A DNA stretch of 64,000 nucleotides from the NCBI GenBank assembly GCA_035079385.1, contig JAVHKY010000052.1, positions 1,364,001 through 1,428,000 on the forward strand, written 5' to 3'. The position numbers and the translations under genes are program-made. Positions 44,001 to 57,648 of the stretch are shown in pieces. Every line of letters begins with the position of its first letter. Positions within the stretch are counted from its first letter, which is position 1. The notes beneath the pieces were generated by a model. It was given only the letters and a program-made list of their open reading frames with translations. It had not been told where the DNA came from and did not search any database. The DNA is from Aspidiotus rigidus (Eukaryota > Arthropoda > Insecta > Hemiptera > Diaspididae).

Positions 44001-47000
44001 TTGACTTTTACTAGCTTTGACAAAAACTTGAACTTTGAATATGTGAAGGGAACTTGGTTGAACTGTTACAACGAAGAAGGTATTTCTACAAACCATTTAT
44101 TATCAAGTATTCAATCGATGAGAAGCTTTGTAAAATAGAGGAGGAATTGTGGAACACTTACTTCAATGCTCTCTGCAGTAGTTGTACAGAACCAGAAATT
44201 CTTCTCTACACAATACTCATTTAAGCTGGCATCTATGAACCTGTTGTCGCAGCACAGAATTGGAATTCTTCTTTTCTTTGCAATTTGACCAACTAATATA
44301 CAATATAGAAAGACAAGTTTCTTTTTTGCGTGAATTTAGGATGCCTCCAAATGATAATTAGTATAATAGGAATTTTGAAGGGGAAAGAAAAAATGAAATA
44401 TTGTGTCATAGGACAATCATAGTAATAATATTGATAATAAGAATAATGAAGAAAATCCTATATAACAACAAACTTCAGTGGTCACTCACCTCTTCACTTT
44501 GCTAAAATATAAACATCACAGACATGCACGTATTATTTTTCAAGTAGTATGATAACTAATTTTGTAAATTAGTCTCAATAAGAGTATTGACTAAAGTATA
44601 TCTCAAAAGTTATCACTCGAGAGATCTTTGGCCAATAATATATCCACCAACTGAATCTTGGTATCAACTTTGACTATTTTTAACAAATTGCTGCTCATAT
44701 ATTCTTCTGATTTTTGATATTTTCTTTTGACATACTTCAAAAAACTCTTTCTAGTTTTTTTTGTGCAAAAACTTATCGCTGTATTATCATCTTTAAACAG
44801 AGTAAGTAGAAAGTAATATTTCCCAGAAAGCTTTTCAGTCAATCCCACCAGAAAAAGATCTTGTCCCGCTGAACAAATTGTCATTTATTTTAAGCTTCAA
44901 CAAGCACAGTTGTAATCGCTACGCCTAAACTACCGGACAGCTATAGTCTGTCCCCAAATAGAATGGGTAACGTAAACAAACCCGCGAACCGCTTCCTCGC
45001 ATCGTAATCAATTTTTTTTGCATGAAAGCGGGTCGCGGGTTTGCTTACGTGACCCATTCTATTTGCGGACAGACTATAAAGTATCTTATAATGTAATCAG
45101 TTAGGTATTTACTCAAGATTCACAAGAAAAATTAGAATCAGCGAAAGCATCGACTTCTTTGTTTGAACATTTGTACAAAAAACTATAAGATATACAAAGA
45201 GATGGTTTCATTAAGCCCAGTGAATTACGTGGGGGCCGTCTTGGTATCTTCTCAAGAAATTCACAGCAAAAGTAATATCTAACTGGTTGAATTGGCAACA
45301 TACAGTAACTGACCAATATGTTCTCTGTAAGAATATGATAGATTATTAAACTTTAATTTTGGGGCGCGCCGCCTTAGTTGGTTGCTAGTTACTATTTTGG
45401 TGTCAAAATTAGACTTCAAGGAACATGTCCAGCGCACTCTGTTACATATTTATCATGGTGTAGGCAAATTGAAATGATTAAATATATCTCTAAAATACCA
45501 TCTGTAGCGAACCACAGATAAAATAAAACATACTAACAGTTTCTTTGGAAGAAAATTACCTCTTTTTTTTCGAATGCCAATTGTTCAAGTTCCTTCTTAA
45601 GTATATTTTTATTCAAATATTACGTAGAAAGGTCTTTCACCTAGCATTCATCAGCAAACTTATAAGAGCGAGAAGAATGCACAAATTATTAAAAATGAAT
45701 GTAAGAAATTAAGAGATGAAAAAATCCGATGTCGAAATTATTTCAAAGTCCATCTCCTTTGAAAAAGGGGTTTTTCAATTGTACAAATCTACTTTATTAG
45801 TTGCTTATACAATTGAAAAACCCCTTTTTTCAATAACAGTGCTCTACTTACACCTCACTCACTCATTATGAGTTCCGATCCATCTCCTTTGATAGGTAGT
45901 TAGATTTTTTCCAAGTTCTTCTCCTATCATATGCTGCTACCTGTAAGTCCAACTCCATTGACGGTTGAATTTATTTCAAGTTCCCCTCCTCTCACGTATA
46001 ACTCAGAAGTTAACATTTCTCCAAGTTACCCTGCCGGCATATATAGCTCAGAAGTTGAAATTTTTTAGATTCCTTTCATGTCAAATAATGCAAAAAAGTC
46101 AAATTTCTTTCACCATTCCTTTTGACATACCTACACCTATAGCTAGGTATTAAAAATTTCAGGTAGAACATTTTTCATGGTTTAATTTTTTCTCAAGAGT
46201 CAAGTTCTCCCGCTATCACACCTATTCTTGAATACGAATTGTTGCCGAAAAATACGCGATTGGAGTCGAACTTATGTTTAAAATTTGTGATCGTCAATCA
46301 ATTCAGTGAATTGGCTTCTTGTTCAATACATCACTAAAATACTTATTTGGTGTTCGCATGCTTCAGACTCTGTAAACCTATTTTTTTCTTTGCCGGAGTC
46401 GATACGTAACAACATGCTTTTTAAACTGGTTTGGTAGAATTCATGAAGTGAAGTTTCCACCTTCAACATAGGTATTTTTTGTCGATTTTCTGAAACAGTG
46501 GGTCGGCTCTTCATATCGATATTACCGACGTTGGAAAAAGAAGAAAAAAAGAGATCTTGTGTAATGTTTTCCTTCGTTTTCGTCTTCTAAAAGGAATATT
46601 TAAAAGATTTTGACGACCAAAAGAGAAATTGTCTTAGTTTAACGAGAAGATCATAATATGGAATTGCCATTTTTTCACGATTTGGTCTCATGGACAACAA
46701 AACGAATGTGGTAAAAATTCTGACCTTTACCTCGTAATCGTGAAGGTTGTTGAAAAGCTAACGCGCGCGAGCGATGTGCTGTTGATGAATTATCTATTTC
46801 GTGAAAATTGCGCAATACTTGTTTCATCAACTACCGTGTAAGTTATATGTTATCTGACATGCTGGTTGGTAGTTGTGGAAAAATGGGTGAAAAATTGGAA
46901 CATATAAAGTACGTAACTTGTTATCATGAATGGAACGATACTACAGTGCAAATTCTGTATAAAGGATCTTGGCAAGGTTTTCTTTCTATGATCACCTTCT

Positions 47001-50000
47001 TGGAATGTCTTATCCATATTGAAATTTGCCAACTTATGCAGACGATCGAGAGAAAAGCAGTTTATCAAATTTTCTATTCTTAAGAGTGGAATTATTTTTA
47101 ATATTAGTTTATTTTGTGTAAAACCTTCTCCATCTTACGTCAGATAGAGATTTGAAACAAAGAAAAGAGGGGGATAAATAAATATCTAATGCGTATAATT
47201 TTGTGATTATTGTAAAGTACACTGCGTCAGATTTATGTTATTGATTCCTCAATTTTCTTATGTTCCAGGTGTTACCTATGCTATCGTCGGTAGTGCGAAA
47301 CTCGTCTACCGATCTCAAAGCTATTCTTAATGAAAAAGTACCCAAGGAACAAGAAAGAGTCAAGTTATTCCGTAAAGAATGCGGTTCAAAAGTGGTCGGC
47401 GAAGTTACTGTTGACATGGTCAGTTTTTTCGGCTCTACGCTATCTTAGAAACAAAGATGTGTTGAATTCTAAACGTACGATTTTTCAAATTTCCATTCAG
47501 ATGTATGGTGGTATGCGAGGTATTAAAGGGCTTGTCTGCGAAACTTCGGTGTTAGATCCGGAAGAGGGTATTCGTTTTCGTGGCTATTCTATTCCCGAGT
47601 GCCAGAAGCTGTTGCCTAAGGCCAAAGGTGGCCAAGAGCCGTTACCAGAAGGTTTGTTCTGGTTGCTTGTCACTGGTGACGTACCAACAGAAGCTCAAGT
47701 AGGTGGTGACACTAGTACGGAGAAGATATCGTACCGTATTGACGAACTTAGTCATTTTTATTTTTCAATTGTCATTTTAGGTCAAAGCTTTGTCTCAAGA
47801 ATTCGCCAATCGCGCCGCGTTGCCGTCTCACGTGGTTACGATGTTGAATAATTTTCCCACAAATCTGCATCCGATGTCACAGTTGAGTTGTGCTGTTACC
47901 GCGCTCAATTCAGAGAGCAAGTTTGCCAAGGCCTATTCGGAAGGTGTGCATAAGTCGAAGTATTGGGAAGTACGTAGAAATCTCGAATGTGCTGATAAAT
48001 TTATTGATCAGTCTATCGTTAATGAACACAGGATTGTAAAACTTCAATTGCTACTCAAACACCAATGAACACTATCTTTGTGAGTTTTGTGAGGAGGAAG
48101 CAATAATGTTATCACGCCATTGCTTCATTTTAACGAATTTTGAAAGTCGAACAACTTAGTTTGAAAGCGGACACGTTCACAGCAATAAGATAATGCCACC
48201 TTGATGGCGGGATCGTTGTGGCGACCGCCTCGTGCACAAGAGGTGCCGGGTTCAGGGTGTCCATTGGTAATACTAGTCTTGTTCCTCTTCAGCGTATTAT
48301 GTGACGTTTCCTCGCATCCCATCATGAAGCTTGTCACCAAGCAATCATTAGATTTCTCTAAATTTTGTGTTAAATAATCTTTACTTTATTTTTTCTTGTG
48401 GGTGTGGGGGCAAAAAGAGTTCGAAAAGTCACGGGCATAAGCAGGAAATTTCTGTCCGTGTGAGAGCTAAAATAGCTTTTGTTTAGTCGACACGTGAGAC
48501 TGTCTGATGTTTCTTTCGATGATAAGGCTCACTTGAAGGCCAAGCAAGAAGATGTGGCGCGCATGAAGACGTTGACGAGTTCAAAATACTGCTTGCATTC
48601 CACAGGCTTTCTACATAATACTTTCAATGGGAAGATTTTAAAATGACCATCGCCAATCTTGATGAAGGCGTTAATGAAACGTTTGATGCGATGTATTGTT
48701 ATACATGATAATTTATTACATGAACAAGCGCTCGGTGCCGAAGTTTTTTTGATTTCCCATAAGTTTTATTTTTTGGACAGTGAGCAATTTTAAAACGGAC
48801 TCCTCATTTTGAATAAATTATCCTGAAACTACTTGGATGAATGAAAATTCATCCGTAGATCTACTTTTTTGTCTCATAGTCTCACGTGAAAATGTGATAG
48901 AATCAAGTTCATTCGTAAGTGGGTAATTATCTTTCGATGCACGAAAAATGGAATCGAGCCAGTGAAATACTAGGAAAGATATGGTTAAATAGGGCTTTCC
49001 GTTTGATATTCATAATTTATTCAGAAAATGAGTGGAAATAAATAATCAAATCAAAGTAGCGGAATATTGGTACATTTTCTTAAGATCGTTGTTTTCTTTT
49101 CTTATCTTTTTTCTCGCTCAAGTTTTTACTTTTAAATCTTCTAGAGGTCCAATTCCTTGAAATATGTCTCAGTGTTTCAGAGGGTTTACCCAAAAGATTT
49201 ACCTCGTAAAATAGAATACCTCTATGGTTTTTCTGAACTCGTTGGAGATAAATTGTCTCACGTTCATTGTTCAAGCAAATTGGTTTTTCCGAAGCAAAGA
49301 ATTAGCTCTACCCAAACATTTTTTCTCACATTTCTAAAATGGTACTTTGGACTCGTTTGTTAAGAATTCGACTAACAATAGCTAAGATATTTTGTTGAAA
49401 TTTTCTTTATGATATTTTGTGAATGACGCAATAAATTGATTTTTCTGTATTTGTTCGCAGTACGTATACGAAGACAGTATAGACCTTATAGCCAAATTAC
49501 CTGTCGTAGCCGCCACTATTTATCGTAATACGTATCACGATGGCAAAGGTATAGGAGCTATAGATACGGATAAGGATTGGAGCGCAAATTTCTCCAAGAT
49601 GTTGGGTTTTGATAGTCACGAATTCACCGAACTCATGCGACTGTATCTGACAATCCACAGGTAAAATAGAAATGTAACACTAAATGATGAAAAACGAGAT
49701 TTTTTCGTGCAAGGAAAAAGTTCTTTTTCTCTAATTTTGGCTCTGCCTGCACTAAATTTTAGATATGTGCAGGCTTGGCCAAAATTAAAGAAATAGAAAT
49801 TCAACCCTCCAATGTAGAGGTATCTATCTTGAAAACTCAACGAGATACGAGTATCGTTCAATGTGCAAATATTGATGTTTATTCTATTACACATACACTG
49901 TCTTCTTTAAGTTTGATTACTCGAAATGATTGCAACAAGTTATGTACTTATCTTTGAGAAAGCAACTTCTTCATTATAATAATTGTGGTATTATTATCAT

Positions 50001-53000
50001 CATCATGCGGGTTCACAACTCTAAAGTTGGTTAAATACATATTATCAAACATTATTATTATTATAATTTGCTAGAAGTTTTATTGAAAATTAATCAAAAA
50101 AGATTCGAGTCACGTTAGATAGTATGGCTCGTAGGTAAGGGGAGAGGGGATATCCCCTTTGCAATTTTTTTTCTCGTTTTTGACTGTCTATTTCACTCAT
50201 AATTATGTCTCTCACGCTGTTCTTGCTTGGAAAAGTTCATGAATGTACTCCACTCATAGAAACCGGCTTCATTATGAGAGATCATAGATTTTGAAAAAAA
50301 TTTTGTGTAATAACTTTTAAAATGGAACTTCTTGTTTTTTTATGATGCCATTAATACACGTTTTCTTCCCAAGTAAAAATACGTACATAGTAAGTATCTC
50401 CTTATCACGAGAATGACATTGAACATAGATGTCGTTTCATACTTACAGCAATAAATTCAGTATTTCGCGAATTTCTTGAAGGTTAGTACCTATCTAATCT
50501 TCGGATCAGAATTCAGTATTGATTTTCCACAGTTTCGTCATATGATTGCCTGTCGCCGAACGTCATAAGCGTTTTCCAACTGTTTCTTGGGAAACACAAG
50601 CTGAAAGGAAGATAGCTTCTCTGCTCATCGTGAGATTTCTTTTCCCCTACTTACTTCGATGTACTTACCATATCATACATATTAGAAGTGAAATAATTTA
50701 GAAAAAGACTTTTCGTTTCGTCTTGGTAAAGGATACTGCATTGGCCATACGTCGAAGAAATATTCGAATAAACTTTGTGTGGGAAAAGCCTCGTTTTTCT
50801 TTACTTTTCTAATCATCAATCCTTGCACGAAAAAAATCCTCTCTTTGAATTAATTCGTTTTAGAAACCCAAGAGAGACAAAATCGCACACTGTGTACTAT
50901 TTTCTAAAATAACTTTTGACTGGTTGATCGCATCCCTCTAAAAAATCTTTACTATTTGTACGTTCAATTCTATTCTTTTTATTTTCAGTGATCATGAAGG
51001 TGGCAATGTTTCCGCCCACACAGTTCATCTCGTGGGTTCTGCTTTATCTGATCCATACTTGTCGTTTGCCGCTGGTATGAATGGCCTTGCTGGCCCCTTA
51101 CATGGATTGGCCAATCAAGAGGTAATTTATATTTAAGATGACCGCTTGGAGTTAACTTTGTATTTATGAGCAGAAGAAATAAAATTGATAAAATTCTAAA
51201 AAGAAAATAGATAAGTCATGGACATAGGGTAAATTTAGGATTGATATTATGCAATCGAACGAACAAAAAAAGTTGGGTTAATGGTAAGTACCAATTGTCA
51301 GAAAGGTACGGAGGAAAAATGCGAAAACTGAATAATGAAGAGGATTAAGAAACTTTGTTATTTATAAACTACGTGAAACCACGTATACAAATTTTTAAAA
51401 GAAAAAAAACTCTTACAAAAACATTACGAACTCTTTTACGAAAATATGAGGAGGGCATATTGAAAGGATGTGGTTGCACCATTAATGCTGCTACATTGAT
51501 TGTACACACTCGCTGTCATCACTCGTCATATGACCTTCGCCTCCCAATCTGGGAAGCGCGTCACTGTAGAGCAATACATGAGACGTTACCTAGCAAAGGC
51601 CAGACGCTTATGCTACTTTTACAAGGTACACGGCTTTCGTGTTGAAGGGATCTCAAGATCCTGTAGTCCAGTGGTGAGAGAACGATATTTTAAACACTAT
51701 CTAACAATTATTCTGCAACGAACCTCGTAGAAATCCATTATAAAGAGAACTTTTCGCGTTGACATTAGTGGACAGTGGACATGGGAGGATGGACGAGTTC
51801 GTAGATAGACGTACAAGAATTTTTGTTTTGATATCATGGTAAGAATAATGCATGCATATTGTTGAGCATCGGCTTAAAAAGATAGAATAGGTCGTCAGAA
51901 TTCATAATATAAGGAGAAGAATAATTCGAGCTGGTTGTCATTCGATTTTGGTATTTTGCGAGTTGAAGTTGGAAATACGGAATGTCGAAATGGGTAACCG
52001 ATCATCCCATTCTTACATATATTAGCCGCGTTGACTATATACCTCTTATGGACTGAGCTTCGCCATATACTGCAATGTTAAACGAGCGTGAAAACATGTA
52101 TAGCGTGCGGAGGACTCCAACTTAGGCTGCGCGGAGGAGTAACAGCTTCTCCTCCCTTCGCAATCAACCGCGTCCCCTATTTTGAGTCCTCCGCATTTTA
52201 TTCTATCATATCTTTCCACGGGTAAACGTCGTCTTAGCTCAGTCCATGAGAGGTATATAATCAAAGATTAGCCGATATCGTCTTGAGTTATTTTCTGAGT
52301 TACTGATGATCTATGAAAAAGTTTTATTTGTCCCCTGTGAACTGACTTAATAATATTTCACCAAAGAATTGATACGACCTCGTTCTTCAATTCAAATTCA
52401 ATTCTAAAATGATTGCCACAGAAAATTGAAAATGTTATCGAATATTTTATTAATGAGTTTTCCAATCGATCTTTAGTCCGATTAATCAGTAACAATTCTC
52501 AAGTTTCGAATCAAGTGTTCAATTTTTGTTTTTATGTTATTTTAGGTGCTAGTTTGGTTGAAGAAATTACAAAGTGAAATCGGCGCTGATCCTTCGGACG
52601 ACAAACTGAAGGAATTCATATGGAAGACATTGAAGAGTGGTCAAGTTGTTCCTGGATATGGACACGCTGTGCTAAGAAAAACAGATCCAAGATACACTTG
52701 CCAGCGTGAATTCGCTCAAAAACACCTTCCTAATGATTCTCTCTTTAAAGTGAGTTCAAATTTTTCAATTTCGGTTTTCAAAGGAGAGATGTTTAAAGAA
52801 GTGCTTCTGGAGCAACCTTTCTTCTACAGAATCAAAATTCGTGCAGTGGTCTTCCGTCTTCACATACGATATGAACTTGAAAAAGGGATACGTAACTGGA
52901 GGTCTGGAGAGAGATGAACAGAGAACGTGAGGTACTTAAAGCAGGAATTTGTCGGGTTTCTTTCGAAATTTAAGTTACAGACTTGGTGGATTTTTTTTTT

Positions 53001-53675
53001 TTTTTTTTTTGGGGGGGGGGGGAACAGAAAATACATATAATTTTTTTGTTCCATCCACTTTTGTACTGAAAATACCAATCTATTCTCGAATCCACAGGGA
53101 GTGTGAAACATCAATGAGATTTGTACTTCAGAATTTTCACCCTTCCTCTCTTCTACCCTCATGATATTATAGAGATGCAGGGACGCCGTCCACGTCTCCC
53201 TGGGAACATCAATAATATAAGGATTCTAGAATCTGTCTCTGGAATCATAAGTTGAAAAATATATCTATATTTCAATATTTTTCTAACGCAATGGAAAAAT
53301 AATCTTATGTTTCCATGATTTCAGCTTGTCTCTCAAGTTTACAAAGTTGTCCCACCTATTTTAATCGAAACTGGTAAAGTTAAGAATCCATGGCCGAATG
53401 TAGACGCTCATTCGGGAGTTTTATTGCAGGTAAATTTTAGAACAAACTTTTAATCCGGAAGAGATGCGAGAGACGTTTACTTTATCTTTATTTTACAGTA
53501 TTATGGACTGAAAGAAATGAATTACTATACGGTATTATTCGGTGTTTCACGAGCGTTGGGAGTACTGGCTTCGTTAATATGGGATCGAGCTTTAGGCTTG
53601 CCTATCGAACGCCCAAAATCGATGTCGACCGACGGTTTGATAAAGGCGGTCAAGGGCAGTGCTAAAGCGGCATAA
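41002..53675 (+). CDS. kdn: Citrate synthase, mitochondrial (nine exons, 467 aa)
   Basis: Condenses acetyl-CoA and oxaloacetate to citrate in the mitochondrial matrix, the first step of the TCA cycle. Exons are 41002-41049, 47269-47418, 47501-47698, 47781-47969, 49461-49660, 50989-51121, 52546-52749, 53325-53429 and 53499-53675. All introns are GT..AG and all phases fit. The N-terminus [16 protein letters not shown] is basic and Ser/Thr-containing, as for an import presequence. The conserved blocks are [19 protein letters not shown], the catalytic His regions [10 protein letters not shown] and [14 protein letters not shown], and NVDAHSG with the catalytic Asp. The length matches animal enzymes (about 466 aa). 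The start is the first ATG, followed by a donor GTAAGA. Intron 1 is 6.2 kb and holds a MITE, a strong hairpin and a small antisense ORF. The donor of exon 2 is GTCAGT, unusual at +3. No lesion was seen, so the gene should be functional. Confidence 0.97.
44603..44884 (-). CDS. Small antisense ORF in citrate synthase intron 1
   Basis: A 93-aa ATG-initiated frame ([20 protein letters not shown] at the start, KDLSSDNF at the end). The composition is protein-like, with a Lys-rich centre ([17 protein letters not shown]). I recognise no family. It could be a nested gene, one exon of a larger minus-strand gene, or chance. A MITE begins 58 bp upstream. Confidence 0.35.
   Translation of the reverse strand: MTICSAGQDLFLVGLTEKLSGKYYFLLTLFKDDNTAISFCTKKTRKSFLKYVKRKYQKSEEYMSSNLLKIVKVDTKIQLVDILLAKDLSSDNF
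44942..45078. repeat. MITE, 137 bp, in citrate synthase intron 1
   Basis: TATAGTCTGTCCCCAAATAG at 44942 and its inverse ending at 45078, with an inner pair AAACCCGCGA/TCGCGGGTTT. Confidence 0.85.
45759..45831. repeat. Strong hairpin in citrate synthase intron 1
   Basis: GAAAAAGGGGTTTTTCAATT at about 45761 pairs with its near-perfect inverse at about 45810-45831 around a ~30-nt loop. Downstream, to about 46090, short motifs such as CTCAGAAGTT repeat. Confidence 0.75.
52036..52259. repeat. MITE, 224 bp, in citrate synthase intron 6
   Basis: TATATACCTCTTATGGACTG at 52036 and its inverse ending at 52259. The inner end sequence TGGACTGAGCTAAG recurs at about 327. Confidence 0.85.
52991..53022 (+). 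repeat. T20-G12 homopolymer junction in citrate synthase intron 7
   Basis: Twenty T followed directly by twelve G. The length in the assembly may be unreliable. Confidence 0.9.
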
Positions 53676-55149
53676 TGAAAATAATGATACGTACACATTA
53701 GATTATAGAATATATATTTACAAACTGCCATTTCATGTTACGAAAAATCTCCAATAGAAACTAAAATTTGAAAAAGAAAAAAATAAGTTTCGACATTGTA
53801 ACTATCACTGTATGTTCAGTTCTTTAATCAAGTTCTGTTTTCCTTTTGTTCTAGGGTAGTATCAAGGATATCGACTCCTCCTCATCCTCCCTCTCCTGTT
53901 GATAATAATGAAGCAAATTAATTTTTTCTTTCATAATATTTACTACCGCCCTTTCATCTTAGTTACCATCAAATGAATTACATAATTACGTAATCTGGGT
54001 CTTTATTGACATCGGTACAAATTTTTCGTCTGGAAGAGAAAAAGGTTGAACTGAAGCAAAACTCATTGTTTTTCTCTCCTCTCCCCCCCCCCGCCCCTCT
54101 TTCTTAATACCACTTTGTAAAAACAATTAGTGAACCCTTTTTCAATTGTCTGAGATTTTTCGTCTTACTATTGAATCTGTGTACATAGTAAACATAAGCC
54201 GTTGTTTATTTTTCTGTTCGTAATCGTGTATTTTATGACCCTTGTAAGATCTGTTCTGTCTTCAGTAATCCCAAGCAAAAATATGAAATCCGAAGGGCTG
54301 TGGAATAATAGTAGAACTGAACGATTTCTAGTAGTAATCGAGAAATTAGTGATTATGAATATTGTGCAGCATAATATATGTGGACGGAAGCTTCTCGTAA
54401 TTTGTGATAGTTTGCGACTTGGTCTTGTGAGGAAGGGGATGTTAGTAGAGTATGAAAAATAAATTATTCATCACTCTAAATGGATTGTATTATTATTGTC
54501 AACTTCTGTCACTTGATTTCTCCGACAATATCCCCGATCAGGTGAAATATGATGTATCATTTTTAGTAAATATCATTTTATTCAACAAATTTTTACGTCA
54601 TGGAACCAGACATATTTTCTCTTCACGAACGACGTAACCTCTAGGTACCAGGATTGAAAGCACTGAGCAAATATTTGACTACGGTTCTATTTGTTCAGCT
54701 CCATAGTTTTTCAATTTTAATTTGTGTATGAATTTTCGAGCGACGAGAAATTTAGAAATTTTCTCGAAATTTCTCTATTACCTTCGATTCATACACTTTT
54801 CTCGACAGGTCACTTGGTTTTTCATTTACTTCATCTCCTGAGGAAAAAATTCATGAATACCTTCGTAATTGACTTGAGGCTCGCCTACAATAGAGCGACA
54901 TTTTCAAACCGGTTTGATTTTGTTGCGTTTCTACTCCACAACCTCCAAACTCCAATAAGCTCGCTGTACAGAATAGTGAACGTGCATTTCATGTTTTTAA
55001 TAAATGGGTTTGTAATTTCTAGTTGTCGAGTCGTTGCGTTGTCGTGTGCATTCTTATAGGCGAGCCCTGGGCGCTGTATTCCGTACACACTACGCCAGTA
55101 TCTAATATTCGGTCCTCGATAATAAAAACTGGTTAATTATAATCGCACA
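53676..55149 (+). other. Citrate synthase 3' flank
   Basis: Mostly gene-free. AATAAA at 54459-54464 is a possible distant poly(A) signal; no nearer canonical signal was seen. A weak CTCGCCTA.../...TAGGCGAG inverted pair lies at about 54882 and 55056. Confidence 0.35.
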
Positions 55150-56160
55150 TCAAAAAAGAATGTTTGAACAGCAAATCTGTGAGCAGCAGAAAGGAATGAG
55201 AGAACAGTTGAAAAGTGTATGAAATGAACAGCAATGGTACACAGTAAATAGAATTGGTGGAACATTAAAAATTATATTTTTTCAGCAGCAAAATAATATT
55301 GAAATGAACAGTCGATGCTTAGCAGCAATTAAATTTTTCTCACCTCAAATCACTCGGTTTTTGACACAAACATGCCAACCTTCCGAAACATCATGATAGG
55401 CAACTTCAAGAACAGTAAGATTAAGTTCTGAACTTTGAAAAGATTATTCTAGATACACGTCATAGCAAGAACACAAAAGTCTTAAAACTTGATGAAGAGG
55501 AAGGAATGACTTCGGTATTTTATACAACATAGAGCAGTTTTGGCCGGCCAATATCGAAGAAGCTTCCATCTACAATGGTCGCAAAAAAGAATGGGTGGAA
55601 AAGTTTTGACGAGTTCAAAAAATATCAGTATGGGAATTGGAAAATTCGTATCAATCGTAATGACACTTCGGATTTGATTTGTTCATGTCCCTTTTTTCTA
55701 ACATTCTTAACGTGCATACATTCTCTGGGTATGCTCATCCGCCTCCAACTTTGTGACGTTCCTTCTCAGGCCAAAAGCGTGCTCCTAGGGCAGAAACGTA
55801 AACGAGGACGCCTGGCGAAGGCAAAGAAAGGTCTGTTAGTACAATGATTATTATGTTTTATTTCTCCGTTCTAGTCAGGGTTCTAGTCTCCTCAACTTTC
55901 GATTTTATTCTATTTCAGATTTTGGACAGATTTTATTTTAGACTTCTGACTGATTTTATTTTTTTACTTGAGCAGTCTACTGCTGAATTAACGTATTTTG
56001 CTGTTCAATTTTCTTTTTTGAGGTTGTATATATTATTTGCTGCGCAATCCTCAATTTGCTGTTCAATGTGATATTTTACTGTGCATTATTTTCTTTGCTG
56101 TGGAATCCTCATTTTGCTGTGATTACATTCTTTCTACTGCGTAAACCATCTTTTTTGCTA
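55150..56160 (+). mobile_element. MULE-like element remnant with CAGCAAA-type subterminal repeats
   Basis: The left flank has many GAACAGCA/CAGCAAA motifs and the right flank many TTTGCTGTTC-type complements, enclosing a transposase fragment. The ends are degraded and no duplication is assignable. Confidence 0.5.
55575..55847 (+). pseudogene. SWIM zinc-finger fragment of a MULE-type transposase
   Basis: Ninety codons. CSCPFFLTFLTCIH fits the SWIM pattern C-x-C-x(n)-C-x-H; it is followed by a basic tail GQKRKRGRLAKAKK, AT-hook-like. In MULE transposases the SWIM finger lies C-terminal of the DDE domain, which is absent here. It is probably a 5'-truncated remnant, though the fragment itself is uninterrupted. 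Confidence 0.6.
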
Positions 56161-56584
56161 TGCTCTAAAATCCAACCCTATAAAAACTAGTGATGATAAG
56201 GCTCCGGTTAAATACTGGAGTATACCAGTTATTTTTTGAAGAAAAACCTAAAAAAATCGGTAGGAGTTGAAAGAAAAATGAGTAAATAAATTGAGTACGT
56301 ATTTGGTTCAATAACCGGAGCTCCGTGCAATTGAAAAATTCAGAAAAAAGGGTATTCTTTAACCTGCTTTTTCGTGTACGGCGAAAAAAACACCTGTAAA
56401 TAATCATTTAACTGCAGTTAATTGATATTAGTTCAACGAACAAACGTTTATAAAAAAACACGAAATATATCGGTTAAAACCGATTAACCGGTACTCAGTT
56501 TTTCAAAATAATCAGTTATCCGGTACTTCAATTTTTAAGAAACTGATCAACCGCTTACACAGAAATACCGGTTTTTTAACACCA

Positions 56585-56941
56585 GGCTCGTCACACACCT
56601 GAGCTACGCCACGCAAACTACATAGCCCGGGATATATAGGGCTTTTCCATGTCGACGCATTGCATACGTGTTATCGAAATGGTAGTATTTCTAACATTGC
56701 TCTTATGGCAAACTACTCCTCAATGAAAATGTGTATGCAATCCAGCAACACCCATAAGAGCAATGTTAGGAATACTACCATTTCGATAACACGTAGGAGA
56801 ATACTATGCAATACGCCGACATGGAAAAGCCCTATATCACCGTGAAATATCCCGGCTACGTAGTGTGTGAAGCTCCATTGACTGTGCAGAGCGGACTACA
56901 TAGTTCGCGTGGCATGGCGTAGCTCAGGTGTGTGATGGGCC
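56585..56941. repeat. MITE interrupted by another MITE
   Basis: The outer ends are CACACACCTGAGCTACGCCA (from about 56592) and its inverse to about 56941. The middle is occupied by family B copy 2. Confidence 0.85.
56636..56835. repeat. MITE family B, copy 2 (nested)
   Basis: Palindromic, 200 bp, starting ATAGGGCTTTTCCATGTCGA and ending in its inverse. It closely matches 40110-40308. Confidence 0.92.
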
Positions 56942-57272
56942 TAATAAAAACGCGATTACGGTCTACCGATGGAATTCTTTGTTTTTATTTGTTACCACTT
57001 ACCAGGGATGTCCAGCTAAAGCCAGCCGAACGTAAGCCAAGAGCTTAAGCCAATGTTGTGACCGTTTTTGCGGAAGCTAAAAGTCAGCTAATGAATGCGC
57101 CCCGTTTGGCTGTCAGCAGAGTATTGCAGCCAGCCGAAAGCCAAAAGCCGAAAGCCGAATTCAGCCAAATTCCCGGCCATCAAGCCGAAAGCCGAAAGCC
57201 AGCTTTATGTTTACTCTTGGAAGCCGAAAGCCAAATTCAGCCGAATTTTTTCGGCTGATTTTCGGCTTATTT

Positions 57273-57648
57273 CTGCCGTACAAAGTAGAACGGACGTATA
57301 TGCGAAAACAACGATCACGGAAAAGTATCAAAAAGAAATTAAAAATGTATTCAAAAGATATTAAGATCGCATAAGTTGATCACTCATAGTAATTTTCAAC
57401 GTAGAATTCGTTAATTCTAATAATTTTCTTCAATAAGTGCATAATCTTCAGATACAATACATTTTTTCACCTCGCGATGCATATACGTTAAAAAAGGACG
57501 TATATGCATTGATATGCAATCGACTGTGATAGTAGTGGTATGTGAATACGAAGCTTCGTTACCATCACACATACAGCCCATTGATCCGAACGCCTCGTCT
57601 CGGTGATCGTTGTTTTCGCATATACGTCCGTTCTACTTTGTACGGCAG
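57273..57648. repeat. MITE family C, copy 2
   Basis: 376 bp with CTGCCGTACAAAGT ends; near-identical to 27504-27881 in layout. Confidence 0.92.

Noticed and set aside
48170..48280. tRNA or tRNA-derived SINE, from a GGTTCAGGGTG box-B-like word
   Set aside because: No matching A box and no cloverleaf could be drawn.
48500..48730. Processed pseudogene in citrate synthase intron 4
   Set aside because: One frame ([20 protein letters not shown]) looks protein-like but is short, breaks quickly and matches nothing I recognise.
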